Positions 42,767 to 52,034 are shown, counted from the stretch's first letter. The stretch is 64,000 nt of DNA from Actinacidiphila cocklensis (GCF_907177275.1 NZ_CAJSLV010000047.1:1-64000); one strand, 5' to 3'. Notes: a model not told the origin generated them from the sequence alone. Numbers and translations are program-made.

Positions 42767-44416
42767 CTACACCGCCCCGGCCCCGGTGAGCGAGCGCACC
42801 TCCGTCTCGGCGTAGCGCCCCGGATCGGCGGGCTCGGGCGAGAGGACCGTGCCGAGCCATCCCGCGAGGAAGCCCAGCGGGATCGAGACCAGGCCCGGAT
42901 TCTCCAGCGGGAAGAGGTGGAAGTCGACCCCGGGGAAGAGCGCGTCGGGCCGTCCCGACACCACCGGCGACAGCACGACGAGCACCAGCGCGGGGACCAG
43001 CCCGCCGTAGATCGCCCACACCGACCCCCGCGTGGTGAAACGCCGCCAGAACAGCGAGTACAGCAGCGCCGGCAGGTTCGCCGACGCCGCCACCGCGAAG
43101 GCGAGGCCGACCAGGAAGGCGATGTTCTGGTCCTGCGCCAGCAGGCTCAACGCGATCGCCACCGCACCGATGCCGACCGCCGCGAAGCGCGCCACCCGAA
43201 CCTCGTCCTGCTCCATCGCTTCCTCGGCCGGGTCCCGCCGCCCGTGCCGCGCGACGGGCCTGCGCAGCGCGGTGTAGAGGTCGTGGGCCACCGAGGCGGA
43301 CGACGCCAGGGTGATACCGGCCACCACCGCGAGGATGGTGGCGAAGGCCACCGCACCGACCACGGCGAACAGCACGGTGCCCCAGGTCGACCCGGACCCG
43401 CCGCCGAGCGCCTCGGCGAGCAGCGGCACCGCCGTGTTGCCCGCCGCGTTGGACGACCGCACGGTGTCGGACCCGACGACCGCCGCCGCACCGAAGCCGA
43501 GCACGATCGTCATCAGGTAAAACGCCCCGATCAGCCCGATCGCCCACACCACCGACCGTCGCGCCGACCGCGCGGTGGGCACCGTGTAGAAGCGCGACAG
43601 GATGTGCGGCAGTCCTGCCGTGCCCAGCACCAGCGCAAGCCCGAGGCTGATGAAGTCCAGCCGCGACGACCAGCTCCCGCCGTACTTCAGCCCCGGTGCG
43701 AGGAACGCGTCCCCGTGCCCGCTGCCGGTGGCCGCCGCATGCAGCAGGTCGTCGACGTTGCCGTGGAAGCGCACCAGCACCATCACCGTGAGCATCACCG
43801 TGCCGCTGATCAGCAGCACCGTCTTCACGATCTGGATCCAGGTGGTGGCCCGCATGCCGCCGAAGGACACGTAGAACACCATCAGCGCCCCGACGCCGAT
43901 CACCGCCCAGGTCCTGGGCGCCGTCCCCTGACCGCCGATCAGCAGACCGACCAGGCTGCCGGCGCCCACCATCTGCGCCACCAGGTAGAGCACCGAGACC
44001 ACGACGGACGAGGTGCCCGCCGCGATCCGTACCGGCCGCTGCCGCATCCGCGCCGACAGCACGTCGGCCAGGGTGTAGCGCCCGCAGTTGCGCACCAGCT
44101 CGGCGACCAGCATGAGCACCACCAGCCACGCGACCAGGAACCCGACCGAGTAGAGCAGCCCGTCGTAGCCGAAGAGCGCGATCAGACCCGAGATGCCGAG
44201 GAAGGACGCCGCCGACATGTAGTCGCCCGCGATCGCGAAGCCGTTCTCCATCGGCGAGAACATCCGCCCGCCCGCGAAGAACTCCTCCGAGGAGCTGCGC
44301 CGCCGCCCCGCCCACGCGGTGATCGCCAGCGTGACCGACACGAACACCGTGAACAGCACCACCGCCAGGCCCTGGTGCTCCCCCGCCGAATCCGCCAGGT
44401 ACCGGCCGGCCGTCAT
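42767..44416 (-). CDS. Sodium:solute symporter (ActP/acetate-type SSS family)
   Basis: A 549-residue protein with about 13 membrane helices. SSS-family features include GDYMSAASFLGISGLIALFGYDG, a GAGSLVGLLIGG helix, TWIQIVKTVLL and the helix GTAGLPHILSRFYTV. Closest in pattern to cation/acetate symporters, it brings in a small carboxylate with Na+. ATG 44416 is used. A TTG at 44431 that overlaps the upstream stop (TTGA) and has AGGAG 8 bases before it is an attractive alternative. It converges on the CitB-type regulator and is preceded by its DUF485 partner. Confidence 0.9.
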   Translation of the reverse strand: MTAGRYLADSAGEHQGLAVVLFTVFVSVTLAITAWAGRRRSSSEEFFAGGRMFSPMENGFAIAGDYMSAASFLGISGLIALFGYDGLLYSVGFLVAWLVVLMLVAELVRNCGRYTLADVLSARMRQRPVRIAAGTSSVVVSVLYLVAQMVGAGSLVGLLIGGQGTAPRTWAVIGVGALMVFYVSFGGMRATTWIQIVKTVLLISGTVMLTVMVLVRFHGNVDDLLHAAATGSGHGDAFLAPGLKYGGSWSSRLDFISLGLALVLGTAGLPHILSRFYTVPTARSARRSVVWAIGLIGAFYLMTIVLGFGAAAVVGSDTVRSSNAAGNTAVPLLAEALGGGSGSTWGTVLFAVVGAVAFATILAVVAGITLASSASVAHDLYTALRRPVARHGRRDPAEEAMEQDEVRVARFAAVGIGAVAIALSLLAQDQNIAFLVGLAFAVAASANLPALLYSLFWRRFTTRGSVWAIYGGLVPALVLVVLSPVVSGRPDALFPGVDFHLFPLENPGLVSIPLGFLAGWLGTVLSPEPADPGRYAETEVRSLTGAGAV

Positions 44417-44427
44417 CTGCCCGCCGC

Positions 44428-44907
44428 TCAACGCACCCGCTCCTGTCCGGTCCTGGTCGCCAGCGTCCACCGCAGATCCAGCGCCGCCCGATCCCTGCGC
44501 AACCTCGCATGTCTGACATAGGCCCAGGTCAGCAGGAACGTGGTGGCGAACTGCGCCAGCCCGGCGACCATCGCCACATTCACCTCCCCCGCGACATGAC
44601 GCCCCATCAGCCCGGGTGCGGTGGTGGCCAGCACGACGTAGAGCAGATACCAGGCAACGAAGGCCGCCGCCACGGGAAACACGAACCCGCGATACCGCTC
44701 TCTCACCTCCTGGAAGGCCGCACTGTCCTGCACCTCCTGGAAAACCGCCCTCCGATCCCCCGTCGTCCCCGCGACAGCCTGCGGCACCGCGGCCGGCGGC
44801 GCGACGGGCGCCGCCTGCTCGGGTACCCAGAGCCCTGCTCCACCTGCATCACTCCACGGGTCGTCCACCCGCAGCGCCAGGGGGTCGCCGCCGTCCTCGT
44901 TGTCCAC
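44428..44907 (-). CDS. DUF485 family membrane protein
   Basis: A 159-residue protein with a disordered Pro/Ala-rich N-terminus and a C-terminal DUF485 domain of two membrane helices (FVFPVAAAFVAWYLLYVVLA; VAMVAGLAQFATTFLLTWAY). DUF485 genes regularly precede ActP-like symporters and probably assist them. The GTG at 44907 has GAGGAG 6 bases upstream. It overlaps or abuts the symporter start. Confidence 0.88.
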   Translation of the reverse strand: MDNEDGGDPLALRVDDPWSDAGGAGLWVPEQAAPVAPPAAVPQAVAGTTGDRRAVFQEVQDSAAFQEVRERYRGFVFPVAAAFVAWYLLYVVLATTAPGLMGRHVAGEVNVAMVAGLAQFATTFLLTWAYVRHARLRRDRAALDLRWTLATRTGQERVR

Positions 44908-45001
44908 CGAACTCTCCTCGTTCCACGGCCAGATGGGCAGTGCGCCCAATCATGGACAGAGCGGGAAGATCCAGGGCCAACAACCCGAAACCTTCACCTC
45001 A

Positions 45002-45079
45002 TCAGGTGATCCCGTTCCGGTAGGCGTATCCGACCGCCTGAGCGCGGTCGCGCACCCCCGTCTTGGCGAAGAGGTTGGA
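45002..45079 (-). pseudogene. 3' remnant of a LuxR-family regulator gene
   Basis: On the - strand the last 26 or so codons read SNLFAKTGVRDRAQAVGYAY and then RNGIT and a stop. This is the standard C-terminal recognition-helix region of NarL/LuxR response regulators. The codon directly before it is TGA (45082-45080) and nothing upstream continues the family, so only a stub is left. Confidence 0.75.
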
Positions 45080-45282
45080 TCAAGCCCGGGGTTGAAATGC
45101 CGTCTCCACCCCCGGGTGGAGAACCGGCCGGCGGCCGGGGCGCAGGGCTGCGACGCAGCCGGCCCGCGGCCACCGCGAGGGTGCCCCCGCAGCACGGGCC
45201 GCGGACGCGGCGCCCTGGCCCGAACGCGAGCCCAGGCCCGGTGCCGGTGCCGGTGCCGGTGCCGGTGCCGGTGCCGGGCAGC
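45080..45282. repeat. Gene-free gap with GTGCCG hexamer array
   Basis: No convincing gene. At 45241-45276 the hexamer GTGCCG occurs six times in a row without change, just after the end of the SnoaL-like gene (- strand). The rest is GC-rich sequence upstream of the luxR stub, including a GGGTGGAGA-rich patch at 45095-45125. Confidence 0.7.
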
Positions 45283-45663
45283 TCACAGCGTCGCCACGGG
45301 ATTCGGCGCATCCGCAGGGATCGGCTCCACGACCTCCCAGCGCTCCGCGATCAGGCCGCCTTCGAGCCGGAAGACATCCGCCACCGCGATGTCGAGCGCG
45401 ACGCCGCCCTCGCCCACGGGCAGCCACCGCCGCGAGAACATCGTCACGTAGTCCCCCTCCGCGACCAGCCGGCGGATGTCGACCCGCATCCCGGCGAGGG
45501 GCAGCTCCCGCGCCTTCGCGATCCAGTCCGCTTTCGTGGCGGTCCCGAACGGCAGCCCGTGATCGACGTAGTCCTCGCGCAGCAGCGTCGCGACGGCTTC
45601 GAGGTCGCCCTTGCCGTAGAACTCCAGGCAGGTGAGGACCAGGTCCTTGGTGTCAGTGGTCAT
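45283..45663 (-). CDS. SnoaL-like / NTF2-fold protein
   Basis: A 126-residue SnoaL-like cone-shaped (NTF2) domain protein: LVLTCLEFYGKGDLEAVATLL, DYVDHGLP, then VADVFRLEGGLIAERWEVVEPIP. Members include polyketide cyclases, isomerases and many uncharacterised enzymes. It is divergent from an XRE/MmyB regulator with a perfect palindrome between the genes, a common arrangement in actinomycetes that suggests direct regulation. The substrate is unknown. Confidence 0.88.
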   Translation of the reverse strand: MTTDTKDLVLTCLEFYGKGDLEAVATLLREDYVDHGLPFGTATKADWIAKARELPLAGMRVDIRRLVAEGDYVTMFSRRWLPVGEGGVALDIAVADVFRLEGGLIAERWEVVEPIPADAPNPVATL

Positions 45664-45698
45664 GCCGAGGAGTGTGGCGGCGCGCTCCGGGAGTGTCG

Positions 45699-45715
45699 AT
45701 GAACTCGCAGTTCAT
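45699..45715. promoter_or_regulatory. Operator between SnoaL-like and XRE/MmyB genes
   Basis: Perfect inverted repeat ATGAACT-cgc-AGTTCAT in the 87-bp divergent gap. It is about 20 bp upstream of the regulator's TAGGGT -10 element and 36 bp from the SnoaL start, so one bound dimer could control both genes. Confidence 0.75.
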
Positions 45716-45737
45716 GGCCCGCAGCCGACCTCGCGGC

Positions 45738-45743
45738 TAGGGT
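45738..45743 (+). promoter_or_regulatory. Leaderless -10 element of the XRE/MmyB regulator
   Basis: TAGGGT followed by 7 bases and the GTG at 45751, with no Shine-Dalgarno, indicates a leaderless transcript. Confidence 0.6.
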
Positions 45744-45750
45744 TGGCGCC

Positions 45751-46548
45751 GTGGAGACGGTCGGCGGCCTGTTGCGCGAGTGGCGGCACAGCCGGCGGCT
45801 GAGCCAGCTCGAACTCGCGCTGGCAGCCGACGTGTCGCCGCGGTACGTCAGCCTCGTCGAGACCGGACGGTCCCGGCCGAGTGCCGACATGGTGCTGCGT
45901 CTCGCGGTCCAGCTGGAGGTGCCGCTGCGGCATCGCAACCGCCTGCTGGTGGCGGCCGGGTTCGCGCCCCGGTATCGCGAACGACCGCTCGACGAACCGG
46001 ACATGGCGGCCGCCCGGGAGGCGGTACTCAGGGTGCTCCGCGCCCACGAGCCCTACCCGGCGCTGGTCGTGGACCGGCACTGGAACATCGTGATGGCCAA
46101 CGCACCGGTCCTGCACTTCCTCGCGGACGTCGATCCCGGCCTGCTCGACGCCCCGGTCAACATGGTGCGCCTCGGCCTCGATCCGCGGGGCCTCGCCTCC
46201 CGGCTGGTCAACCTGCCCGAGGTCCGCGCCCTCTTCCGCGCCCGCCTGTCGCGCCAGGTCGCCAGGACCGGTGACCCGGTGGTCGCCGCGCTCTACGACG
46301 AGTTCCTGGCGGAGCACGGACCGGGCGAATCCGAGCCCCCGCCGCAGTCGGAGGTCGCGACACCGATGGTCTTCCGCTTCCGGGAGCACGAGGTGCGGTT
46401 GTTCTCGACCGTCACGACCTTCGGCACGCCGCACGACATCACTCTCGACGAGATCTCGATCGAGTCCTACTACCCGGCGGACGCCGCAAGCGCCGCCGTC
46501 CTGCGAGCCCTCGCCGACACCCCGCCGCCCCGCACGGCCGGCGTGTGA
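45751..46548 (+). CDS. XRE-family regulator with MmyB-like ligand domain
   Basis: A 265-residue regulator with an N-terminal lambda-repressor-type HTH (LSQLELALAADVSPRYVSLVETGR, about 18-41) and an MmyB-like PAS-fold ligand domain (ALVVDRHWNIVMANAPVLHFL; GLASRLVNLPEV). This class typically sits divergent from a small oxidoreductase or SnoaL-like gene and controls it. MmyB-type domains have been seen to hold fatty-acid-like ligands; the ligand here is unknown. Confidence 0.92.
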   Translation: METVGGLLREWRHSRRLSQLELALAADVSPRYVSLVETGRSRPSADMVLRLAVQLEVPLRHRNRLLVAAGFAPRYRERPLDEPDMAAAREAVLRVLRAHEPYPALVVDRHWNIVMANAPVLHFLADVDPGLLDAPVNMVRLGLDPRGLASRLVNLPEVRALFRARLSRQVARTGDPVVAALYDEFLAEHGPGESEPPPQSEVATPMVFRFREHEVRLFSTVTTFGTPHDITLDEISIESYYPADAASAAVLRALADTPPPRTAGV

Positions 46549-46556
46549 GACGGCGG

Positions 46557-46604
46557 CCGCCCGGCGCTCTTCGAGGACTCGGGGTCCGGAAGAGCGCCGG
46601 GCGG
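46557..46604. terminator. Bidirectional hairpin terminator
   Basis: A perfect 16-bp stem (CCGCCCGGCGCTCTTC at 46557-46572 with 46589-46604) lies between the convergent XRE regulator and GH3 genes. Confidence 0.88.
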
Positions 46605-46623
46605 CGTGGCGCCGGCGTTGCCG

Positions 46624-49600
46624 CTATGCGCCGGCGGGCATCAGCTGCGCCATGTCGAAGCCGCTGACGTCCTTGCTCGAGCCGATGCCGTCACCCCACT
46701 GCATGTAGCCCTTGCGCACCCCGTTGTCCTTGTCGTTGACGTCGAGGGCGAAGGAGAACACGGTGTTCGCCGCCGGCTGGACCGACGTGAGGTCGCTCCA
46801 CGGGATCGCCAGCTGGTACAGAGTGGTGTGGGCCGCCTCGTCCCTGGTCACGTGGACGGTCGCGTTCGTGACCTGGCCGCTGCCCTCGGTCGGGGCGATC
46901 CAGCGGTAGAGCTGGGCGCCGGCCGAGGTGAGGGCGGCTCCGTACTCGTAGTGGCCGTTGACGGAGGCGGTGCTCGACGCGGCCGACGACCCCGGCACAC
47001 CCGAGGTGGCCGCGAACTGCAGGCAGTCGCCCTGCCAGATGTCGGCCCCGGTGGCGGGTTCTGAGAAGACGTCGTCGGTGAGATTCGCCGTGAGGTAGAG
47101 GTTCGTGGAGTCCCAGTCGAGCCACACCTTGCCCGACAGGTCGGACGCGCCGCCGTACGGCTGCGAGCCGTCCAGCGTCGACCATGTGCCGTCCGCGGTG
47201 GTGGCCAGGTCGACCGCGGGGCCGTCCTGGACGTCGGCGAGCGTCCAGGAGTCGCCGAGGCTCTTGTTGGCCACGGGGAGGAAGGTGGCATGCCCGGAGA
47301 AGGGCTCGGAGGACAGGTCGCCGGAGATGACGCTGGTCACCGTGAACGTGTAGGGCTCGGCGAAGCTGATGCCCGTCACGGGCACGTCCACGGTGGCCGA
47401 CCCCTGCGGGGCGATGGTCGCGCTGACCGGCTGCGTGCCCGATGCGCTGCCGAGCTTCCAGTCGACCGCGGTCACCGTGGTGGGGGTGTCCGACGGGTTG
47501 TTCACGACCACCTTGAGCGAACCGGCGGGCGGGTTCGTTCCGGTCACCACCGGGGTGACCTGTTCCGGGGTGGCGCCGGAGGTCACGGTGAGCGCGCTGA
47601 CCGCGGCTTCGGAGTAGGCGCCCGCGCGGCCGGTGAAGGCGGCCGTCGCGTCCAGCTCCGCCTTCGTCCCCGGACTCGCGGAGCCCGGGATGCCGACGCT
47701 CCAGGTGGCCGTCACCGTCTGGCCGGGAGCGACCTCGGGCAGCGAGACCGGTGAGGTCGGCGTGGCCGTCCAGCCGCTCGGCGACGTCAGGTCCAACGTC
47801 AGGCCGCGTACGGCCTGCCCGCTGGTGTTGGCGAACGTGGCGGTCGCCGTGATCGTGGTGTTCGGCTTGACGATGCCGGCCGCCCGCAGGCTGAACGGGT
47901 TCTGCACCACGATCGGGGTCGTGCCGGTCACGCCGTTCACGGTCGCCTCGATCGTCGCCGCGCCGGGTGCCCGCATGGTGACGACGCCGGTGGAGGCGAC
48001 CGTGGCGACCCGCGGGTCGCTGGAGCGGTAGGTGACGTGGGCGCGGGAGAGGTCCGCGAGCGACTGGTCGCTCATGGCCGCTTCGACGATGTGGTCCGCG
48101 GGGGCGTGCTTCTGCTCCAGCGTGGGGTCCGTGTCCGGCGCGATCCACGGGTTGGTGCCGGTGAGGTCCAGGGAGTCGCCGGGCGTGAAGACCACCTGGG
48201 CCGGCTGGACGGTCACCGACTGCACCCGCGGGGTGATGGCGCCGTGCACCCGCACCGTGCCGGAGCCCGCCACGGTGGCGGAGTCGGGTCCGACGCGGAA
48301 CTGGTAGGCACCGTTGTGGACGACCTGCTTGAGGGAGTCCTCGTCCCAGTGGCTCAGGTCGGCGGCCTTGACGGACAGGCTGACGTGCTGGGTGCGCCCG
48401 GGCGCGAGCACCGCCGTCTTCTTGAAGCCGGCCAGTTGCTCCTTCGGCAGCTCCACGCCGGGAACGGTGAACTGCGGTGCAGCGTAGAGCTGGGCGACCG
48501 TCGAGCCCGCGACCGTACCGGTGTTGGTGACGTCGAAGCCGACGTTCACCGTGCCGTCGGCGGAGACGGAGCCGGGTCCGACGTGGACGCCGGAGTAGGT
48601 GAAGCGGGAGTAGGACAGGCCGTATCCGAACGGGTAGGTCGGCTTGCCGGTGAAGTGCATGTACGTGCGGCCGAGCCCGCCGGTCTCCGACGGAGTGAGC
48701 CCGTAGTCGTCCATCGCCGGGAGCTGCGAGTCGTCGGCGTACCAGGTGAAGTCCAGGTGGCCGGAGGGGTTCTGCTCGCCGAAGAGGACCTGGGCCAGAG
48801 CCGCGCCCTGGCTCTCGCCGTTGTAGCCGCTGAAGACGATCGCCGGGAAGTCCTTCCGGGCCTCCTGGATGTCGTAGGGGCCGTCGGCCTGCATGACCAG
48901 CGCCGTACGGGGGTTGCCGAGGGCGGCGACCTGGCTGATCAGCGAGTCGTAGTTGCCCGGCAGGGACAGCGCAGAGCGGTCGGTGCCCTCGTCGGCCACG
49001 CCCATGTCCGAGCCGACGGCGACGACGACCAGGTCCGCCGTCTTGACCGCGGCCTGCGTTGCGGCCGAGCACTCGGCGGGCGCCGTGGCGGTCGTCGTGG
49101 TGCCGCACGCGTCGAAGGTGACCGTCGCCGACGGGTTGGCCGCCTTGGCCGCCGCGGTGATCCCCTGCACGGCGTTGACCGTGAGGGTCGGCCGGCCGGA
49201 GTAGCCGCCGAGCGTCGTGGTGTTCGCGAGGTTGCCGACCACGACGATGTTGTCGAGCTTCGCGGGATCCGCCGGCAGCAGCGGCGTCGATGTGCCGGTG
49301 ACCTCGTTGTTCTGCAGCAGCACCAGGTCCTGCGCCGCGACCTTCTCGGCCAGCGCCTGGTGCGGGGGCGACTCGATCTGCGCCTTGGTGATCTTCGTGT
49401 ACGCGACCTTGCCCGCGGGGTCGAACTCGCCGGTCTGCATGCGGACCGTGAACAGCTTCGCCAGCGCGCTGTCGATCACCCCGGGCGTCAGTATGCCCAT
49501 GGTGATCGCCGCGTCGATGTTCTGCGCCGTCAACTCCCCGCCGGCGCAGTTCAGCTGGGTTCCGGCCCGCAGCGCGAACGCCTGCCCGCCGGCCGCCGCC

Positions 49601-50655
49601 GGAACCTGCTTGCCGGTGGCGGTGTTCGTCCAGGTCGTGCCGTTGGTCGTCCATCCCGGGGGCGCCCAGTTGTGGCCGCCGGAGGAGTAGACGTCACCGA
49701 TCGCACCGCAGTCCGAGGTGGTGTACCCGCCGAACCCGTAGGTGGCCTGCAGCAGTTCGTTCACCGTGTAGGTGTCCGCGGGCGCCGGCGTGCCGTTCAC
49801 CGCGTTGTACGACGTCATCACGCCGGAGACGTGCGCGTTCTGCACGAGGGCGGCGAACTGCTTGGTGTAGTAGTCCCTGGTGTTCGCGTCGGTGGTGTTC
49901 GCGCTCTGGGTGTGCCGGCTGTTCTCGTCGTTGTTCAGCGCGTAGTGCTTGGCGGTCGCCGCGACCTTCAGGTACGGGGTCATCTGCCGGCCGGTGATCG
50001 TCTGGCCCTGGTAGCCGTTGACGAACGCGCCGGCCATCGTGGACGCCAGGTAGGTGTCCTCGCCGAACGACTCGTTGGTCCGCCCCCAGCGCGGGTCGCG
50101 GTCCATGTTGACGGTCGGCGCCCAGAAGGTGAGATCGCCGTAGTCCGACGCGGACGGGCCGATGTTGTTCTGCCCTTTGCCCCAGAGCGACTTGTCGAGG
50201 AACCCGCGCACCTCGTCCGAGATCGCCGTGGTCTCCTGGTACGTCAGCTCCGGGTCCCAGGACATCGTGGACGCGAAGTTCACCGGGAAGCTGGTCGCCG
50301 TCACGTCGAGCTCGCCCTGGCTGCCCGCCGCGGTGTCGGCCCCGAGCCGGTTGATGCCGTGCTGGCCCTCGCTCCAGTACGTGTACTGCTGGACGCCGAG
50401 CCGCGGGATGGCCGGCGCGTTGTTGGTCTGGAGCTGCGCCGTCTTCTCGGCCGGCGTCATCCGGGACACCAGGTCGGCCGCCCGCTCGGCGAACGTGTAG
50501 TGCGTGTCCAGGTAGACCGGCCGGGTCGAGGCGGCGGCCCGCGCGGAAGGCGCAGAGCTCGCCCGCGCCACCGCCGGCACCCCGGCGACCACGCTCACCG
50601 CGACCGCGGCGGCCAGCAGCCGTCCCGTTGGTGATCTGCGTCTTCCGGAGCGCAC
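46624..50655 (-). CDS. Secreted multidomain GH3 glycosidase with Ig-like, NEW3 and CBM9-type modules
   Basis: A 1343-residue exported glycoside hydrolase family 3 protein (beta-glucosidase / beta-xylosidase type). After a signal peptide (LLAAAVAVSVVAGVPAVARA) come the GH3 TIM barrel with nucleophile Asp315 in YTTSDCGAIGD and substrate motif KHYALNNDENSRHT, the GH3 C-terminal domain, a fibronectin-III-like module (about 700-800), an Ig-like/Big2 module near 860-915, a NEW3-type module (about 925-1005), and a C-terminal CBM9-like sugar-binding module (about 1128-1343). GTG 50655 is chosen for AAGGAG 6 bases upstream. The frame also opens at ATG 50718, but that would put a LacI-type operator inside the coding region. 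Role: trimming plant or fungal polysaccharide outside the cell. Confidence 0.87.
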   Translation of the reverse strand: MRSGRRRSPTGRLLAAAVAVSVVAGVPAVARASSAPSARAAASTRPVYLDTHYTFAERAADLVSRMTPAEKTAQLQTNNAPAIPRLGVQQYTYWSEGQHGINRLGADTAAGSQGELDVTATSFPVNFASTMSWDPELTYQETTAISDEVRGFLDKSLWGKGQNNIGPSASDYGDLTFWAPTVNMDRDPRWGRTNESFGEDTYLASTMAGAFVNGYQGQTITGRQMTPYLKVAATAKHYALNNDENSRHTQSANTTDANTRDYYTKQFAALVQNAHVSGVMTSYNAVNGTPAPADTYTVNELLQATYGFGGYTTSDCGAIGDVYSSGGHNWAPPGWTTNGTTWTNTATGKQVPAAAGGQAFALRAGTQLNCAGGELTAQNIDAAITMGILTPGVIDSALAKLFTVRMQTGEFDPAGKVAYTKITKAQIESPPHQALAEKVAAQDLVLLQNNEVTGTSTPLLPADPAKLDNIVVVGNLANTTTLGGYSGRPTLTVNAVQGITAAAKAANPSATVTFDACGTTTTATAPAECSAATQAAVKTADLVVVAVGSDMGVADEGTDRSALSLPGNYDSLISQVAALGNPRTALVMQADGPYDIQEARKDFPAIVFSGYNGESQGAALAQVLFGEQNPSGHLDFTWYADDSQLPAMDDYGLTPSETGGLGRTYMHFTGKPTYPFGYGLSYSRFTYSGVHVGPGSVSADGTVNVGFDVTNTGTVAGSTVAQLYAAPQFTVPGVELPKEQLAGFKKTAVLAPGRTQHVSLSVKAADLSHWDEDSLKQVVHNGAYQFRVGPDSATVAGSGTVRVHGAITPRVQSVTVQPAQVVFTPGDSLDLTGTNPWIAPDTDPTLEQKHAPADHIVEAAMSDQSLADLSRAHVTYRSSDPRVATVASTGVVTMRAPGAATIEATVNGVTGTTPIVVQNPFSLRAAGIVKPNTTITATATFANTSGQAVRGLTLDLTSPSGWTATPTSPVSLPEVAPGQTVTATWSVGIPGSASPGTKAELDATAAFTGRAGAYSEAAVSALTVTSGATPEQVTPVVTGTNPPAGSLKVVVNNPSDTPTTVTAVDWKLGSASGTQPVSATIAPQGSATVDVPVTGISFAEPYTFTVTSVISGDLSSEPFSGHATFLPVANKSLGDSWTLADVQDGPAVDLATTADGTWSTLDGSQPYGGASDLSGKVWLDWDSTNLYLTANLTDDVFSEPATGADIWQGDCLQFAATSGVPGSSAASSTASVNGHYEYGAALTSAGAQLYRWIAPTEGSGQVTNATVHVTRDEAAHTTLYQLAIPWSDLTSVQPAANTVFSFALDVNDKDNGVRKGYMQWGDGIGSSKDVSGFDMAQLMPAGA

Positions 50656-51045
50656 AGGTGTCTCCTTCGCGAAGCCGTGCCGGCTGGAACGTAGCGCTGA
50701 CAACGTTGTCTCCTTCATTTCCCGAGCACCGCGTACCGCGGCCGCCCACCGAACTGATGAAAACTCGCGGACACACTGTTCAGCTTGAAATGAGCAAAAG
50801 TCAAGGCTTCCAGCAGGGCACGCGCAGACCCGTACGAAGCGTCAGATCAGCGCCCTGACAGGCAAAATCCGACGATTGGACGCCGTCGGCCCAGCACCTT
50901 TCGATGGGGCGCAATATGACTAAAGGCGGCCAACGACTCCTGGTGTTCCGCCGCCAGCAGACGCAAACCACAGCCCGGCAGGGATGTTCTGACTAACATC
51001 GTCGGAAGTCCTGCCGCGGCCTCCCGCCGCGAGCCCGGGTACGTC
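50656..51045 (-). promoter_or_regulatory. GH3 leader and upstream gap
   Basis: No gene is visible. The palindrome GACAACGTTGTC (50699-50710), typical of LacI-family operators controlling Streptomyces glycosidase genes, lies about 45 bp before the GTG start. A -35-like TTGACT (50804-50799, - strand) with a weak GAACAG at 17 bases lies further up. A GATGTT-ctgact-AACATC repeat (50983-51000) sits just beyond the LysR stop. The sequence GAAGGAGACA occurs twice, once at the true ribosome-binding site and once over the operator. Confidence 0.6.
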
Positions 51046-51936
51046 CTATCCCCGCGCCGCGTCCTTGAGCGCCTTGAGCAATGTGCGCAGGGCGGGCTGC
51101 ACGAGCGTGATCTCCGGGACCGCGGCGTGGATCGTCCTGACCGGCTCGGGGCGGCGGACCCTGCGGACGGCGACGCCCGGGTGGCGCTTGCCCAGTCCCA
51201 TACGTGGGATGAGGCACACGCCCAGTCCGGCCGCGACGAAGGCCTGCGCCGTGGCGTAGTCCTCGCTCGTCGCCACGAAGTTGGGGCTGAACCCGGCCGC
51301 GGCGCAGGCGTCGGTGATGGGCACGAGGCAGGGGCCGGGGGGTTCGCTGCCGACCCACGGCTCGCCGGCGAGTTCGGCCAGGTCGAAGGCGCGCTGCGCG
51401 GCGAGCGGATGCCCCGAGGGCAGCACCGCGCAGTAGGGGTCGTCGAGCAGGTGCACCAGATGGACGCCCTGCGGGCTGCCGTGGTCCGGCCCCACGACGA
51501 TGGTCAGGTCCGCCCGGTCCCTGTCAGCCGCCGGCAGCGGGTCCACGGGATCGATGAGTCTGAGATCGATCTGGACTCCCGGATGCTCCCGGCGCAGACG
51601 GGCCAGGGCCGGTGCCACCACGGTGGGGCCGATGGAGGAGATGTAGCGGATCGACAGCCTGCCCGTACGGCCTGCGCGCAGGTCGGCCAGCTGGGTCTCC
51701 GCCTCGGCGAGGGTCTGGCTGATGACGCCCGCGTGCCCGGCCAGGAGCCGCCCGGCCGCCGTGGGCCGGACGCCCCGCCCGACCCGTTCGAGCAGCGGGA
51801 GCCCGGCCTCCTTCTCCAGCAGGGTGATCTGCTGGCTCACCGCGGAGGGCGTGTAGCCGAGGTTCCGGGCGGCCGCGGTGATCGATCCGCTGGTGACCAC
51901 GACCCGCAGCAGGTTCAGACGTCGCACATCAAGCAT
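51046..51936 (-). CDS. LysR-family transcriptional regulator
   Basis: A 296-residue LysR regulator. The N-terminal winged HTH (SITAAARNLGYTPSAVSQQITLLE) is followed by the two-lobed effector domain (IRYISSIGPTVVAPALARLR; GVCLIPRMGLG). The ATG at 51936 is the last before the HTH; the longer frame would run through the promoter region. It is divergent from an EamA transporter, which it probably controls. Confidence 0.92.
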   Translation of the reverse strand: MLDVRRLNLLRVVVTSGSITAAARNLGYTPSAVSQQITLLEKEAGLPLLERVGRGVRPTAAGRLLAGHAGVISQTLAEAETQLADLRAGRTGRLSIRYISSIGPTVVAPALARLRREHPGVQIDLRLIDPVDPLPAADRDRADLTIVVGPDHGSPQGVHLVHLLDDPYCAVLPSGHPLAAQRAFDLAELAGEPWVGSEPPGPCLVPITDACAAAGFSPNFVATSEDYATAQAFVAAGLGVCLIPRMGLGKRHPGVAVRRVRRPEPVRTIHAAVPEITLVQPALRTLLKALKDAARG

Positions 51937-52034
51937 GTAGATGAGCTTAACGATGATGCAGTTCTTTGTGCTTGTCCTTGCATCTGGGCTCGGGCATCGT
52001 TCCTGGGCATGGACCCGGACGAGGAGTACACGCC
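51937..52034. promoter_or_regulatory. Divergent LysR/EamA control region
   Basis: 98 bp with nested inverted repeats: GATGCA (51955-51960) with TGCATC (51979-51984), and AACGATG (51949-51955) with CATCGTT (51994-52000). Such spaced dyads suit LysR tetramer binding. Confidence 0.45.
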
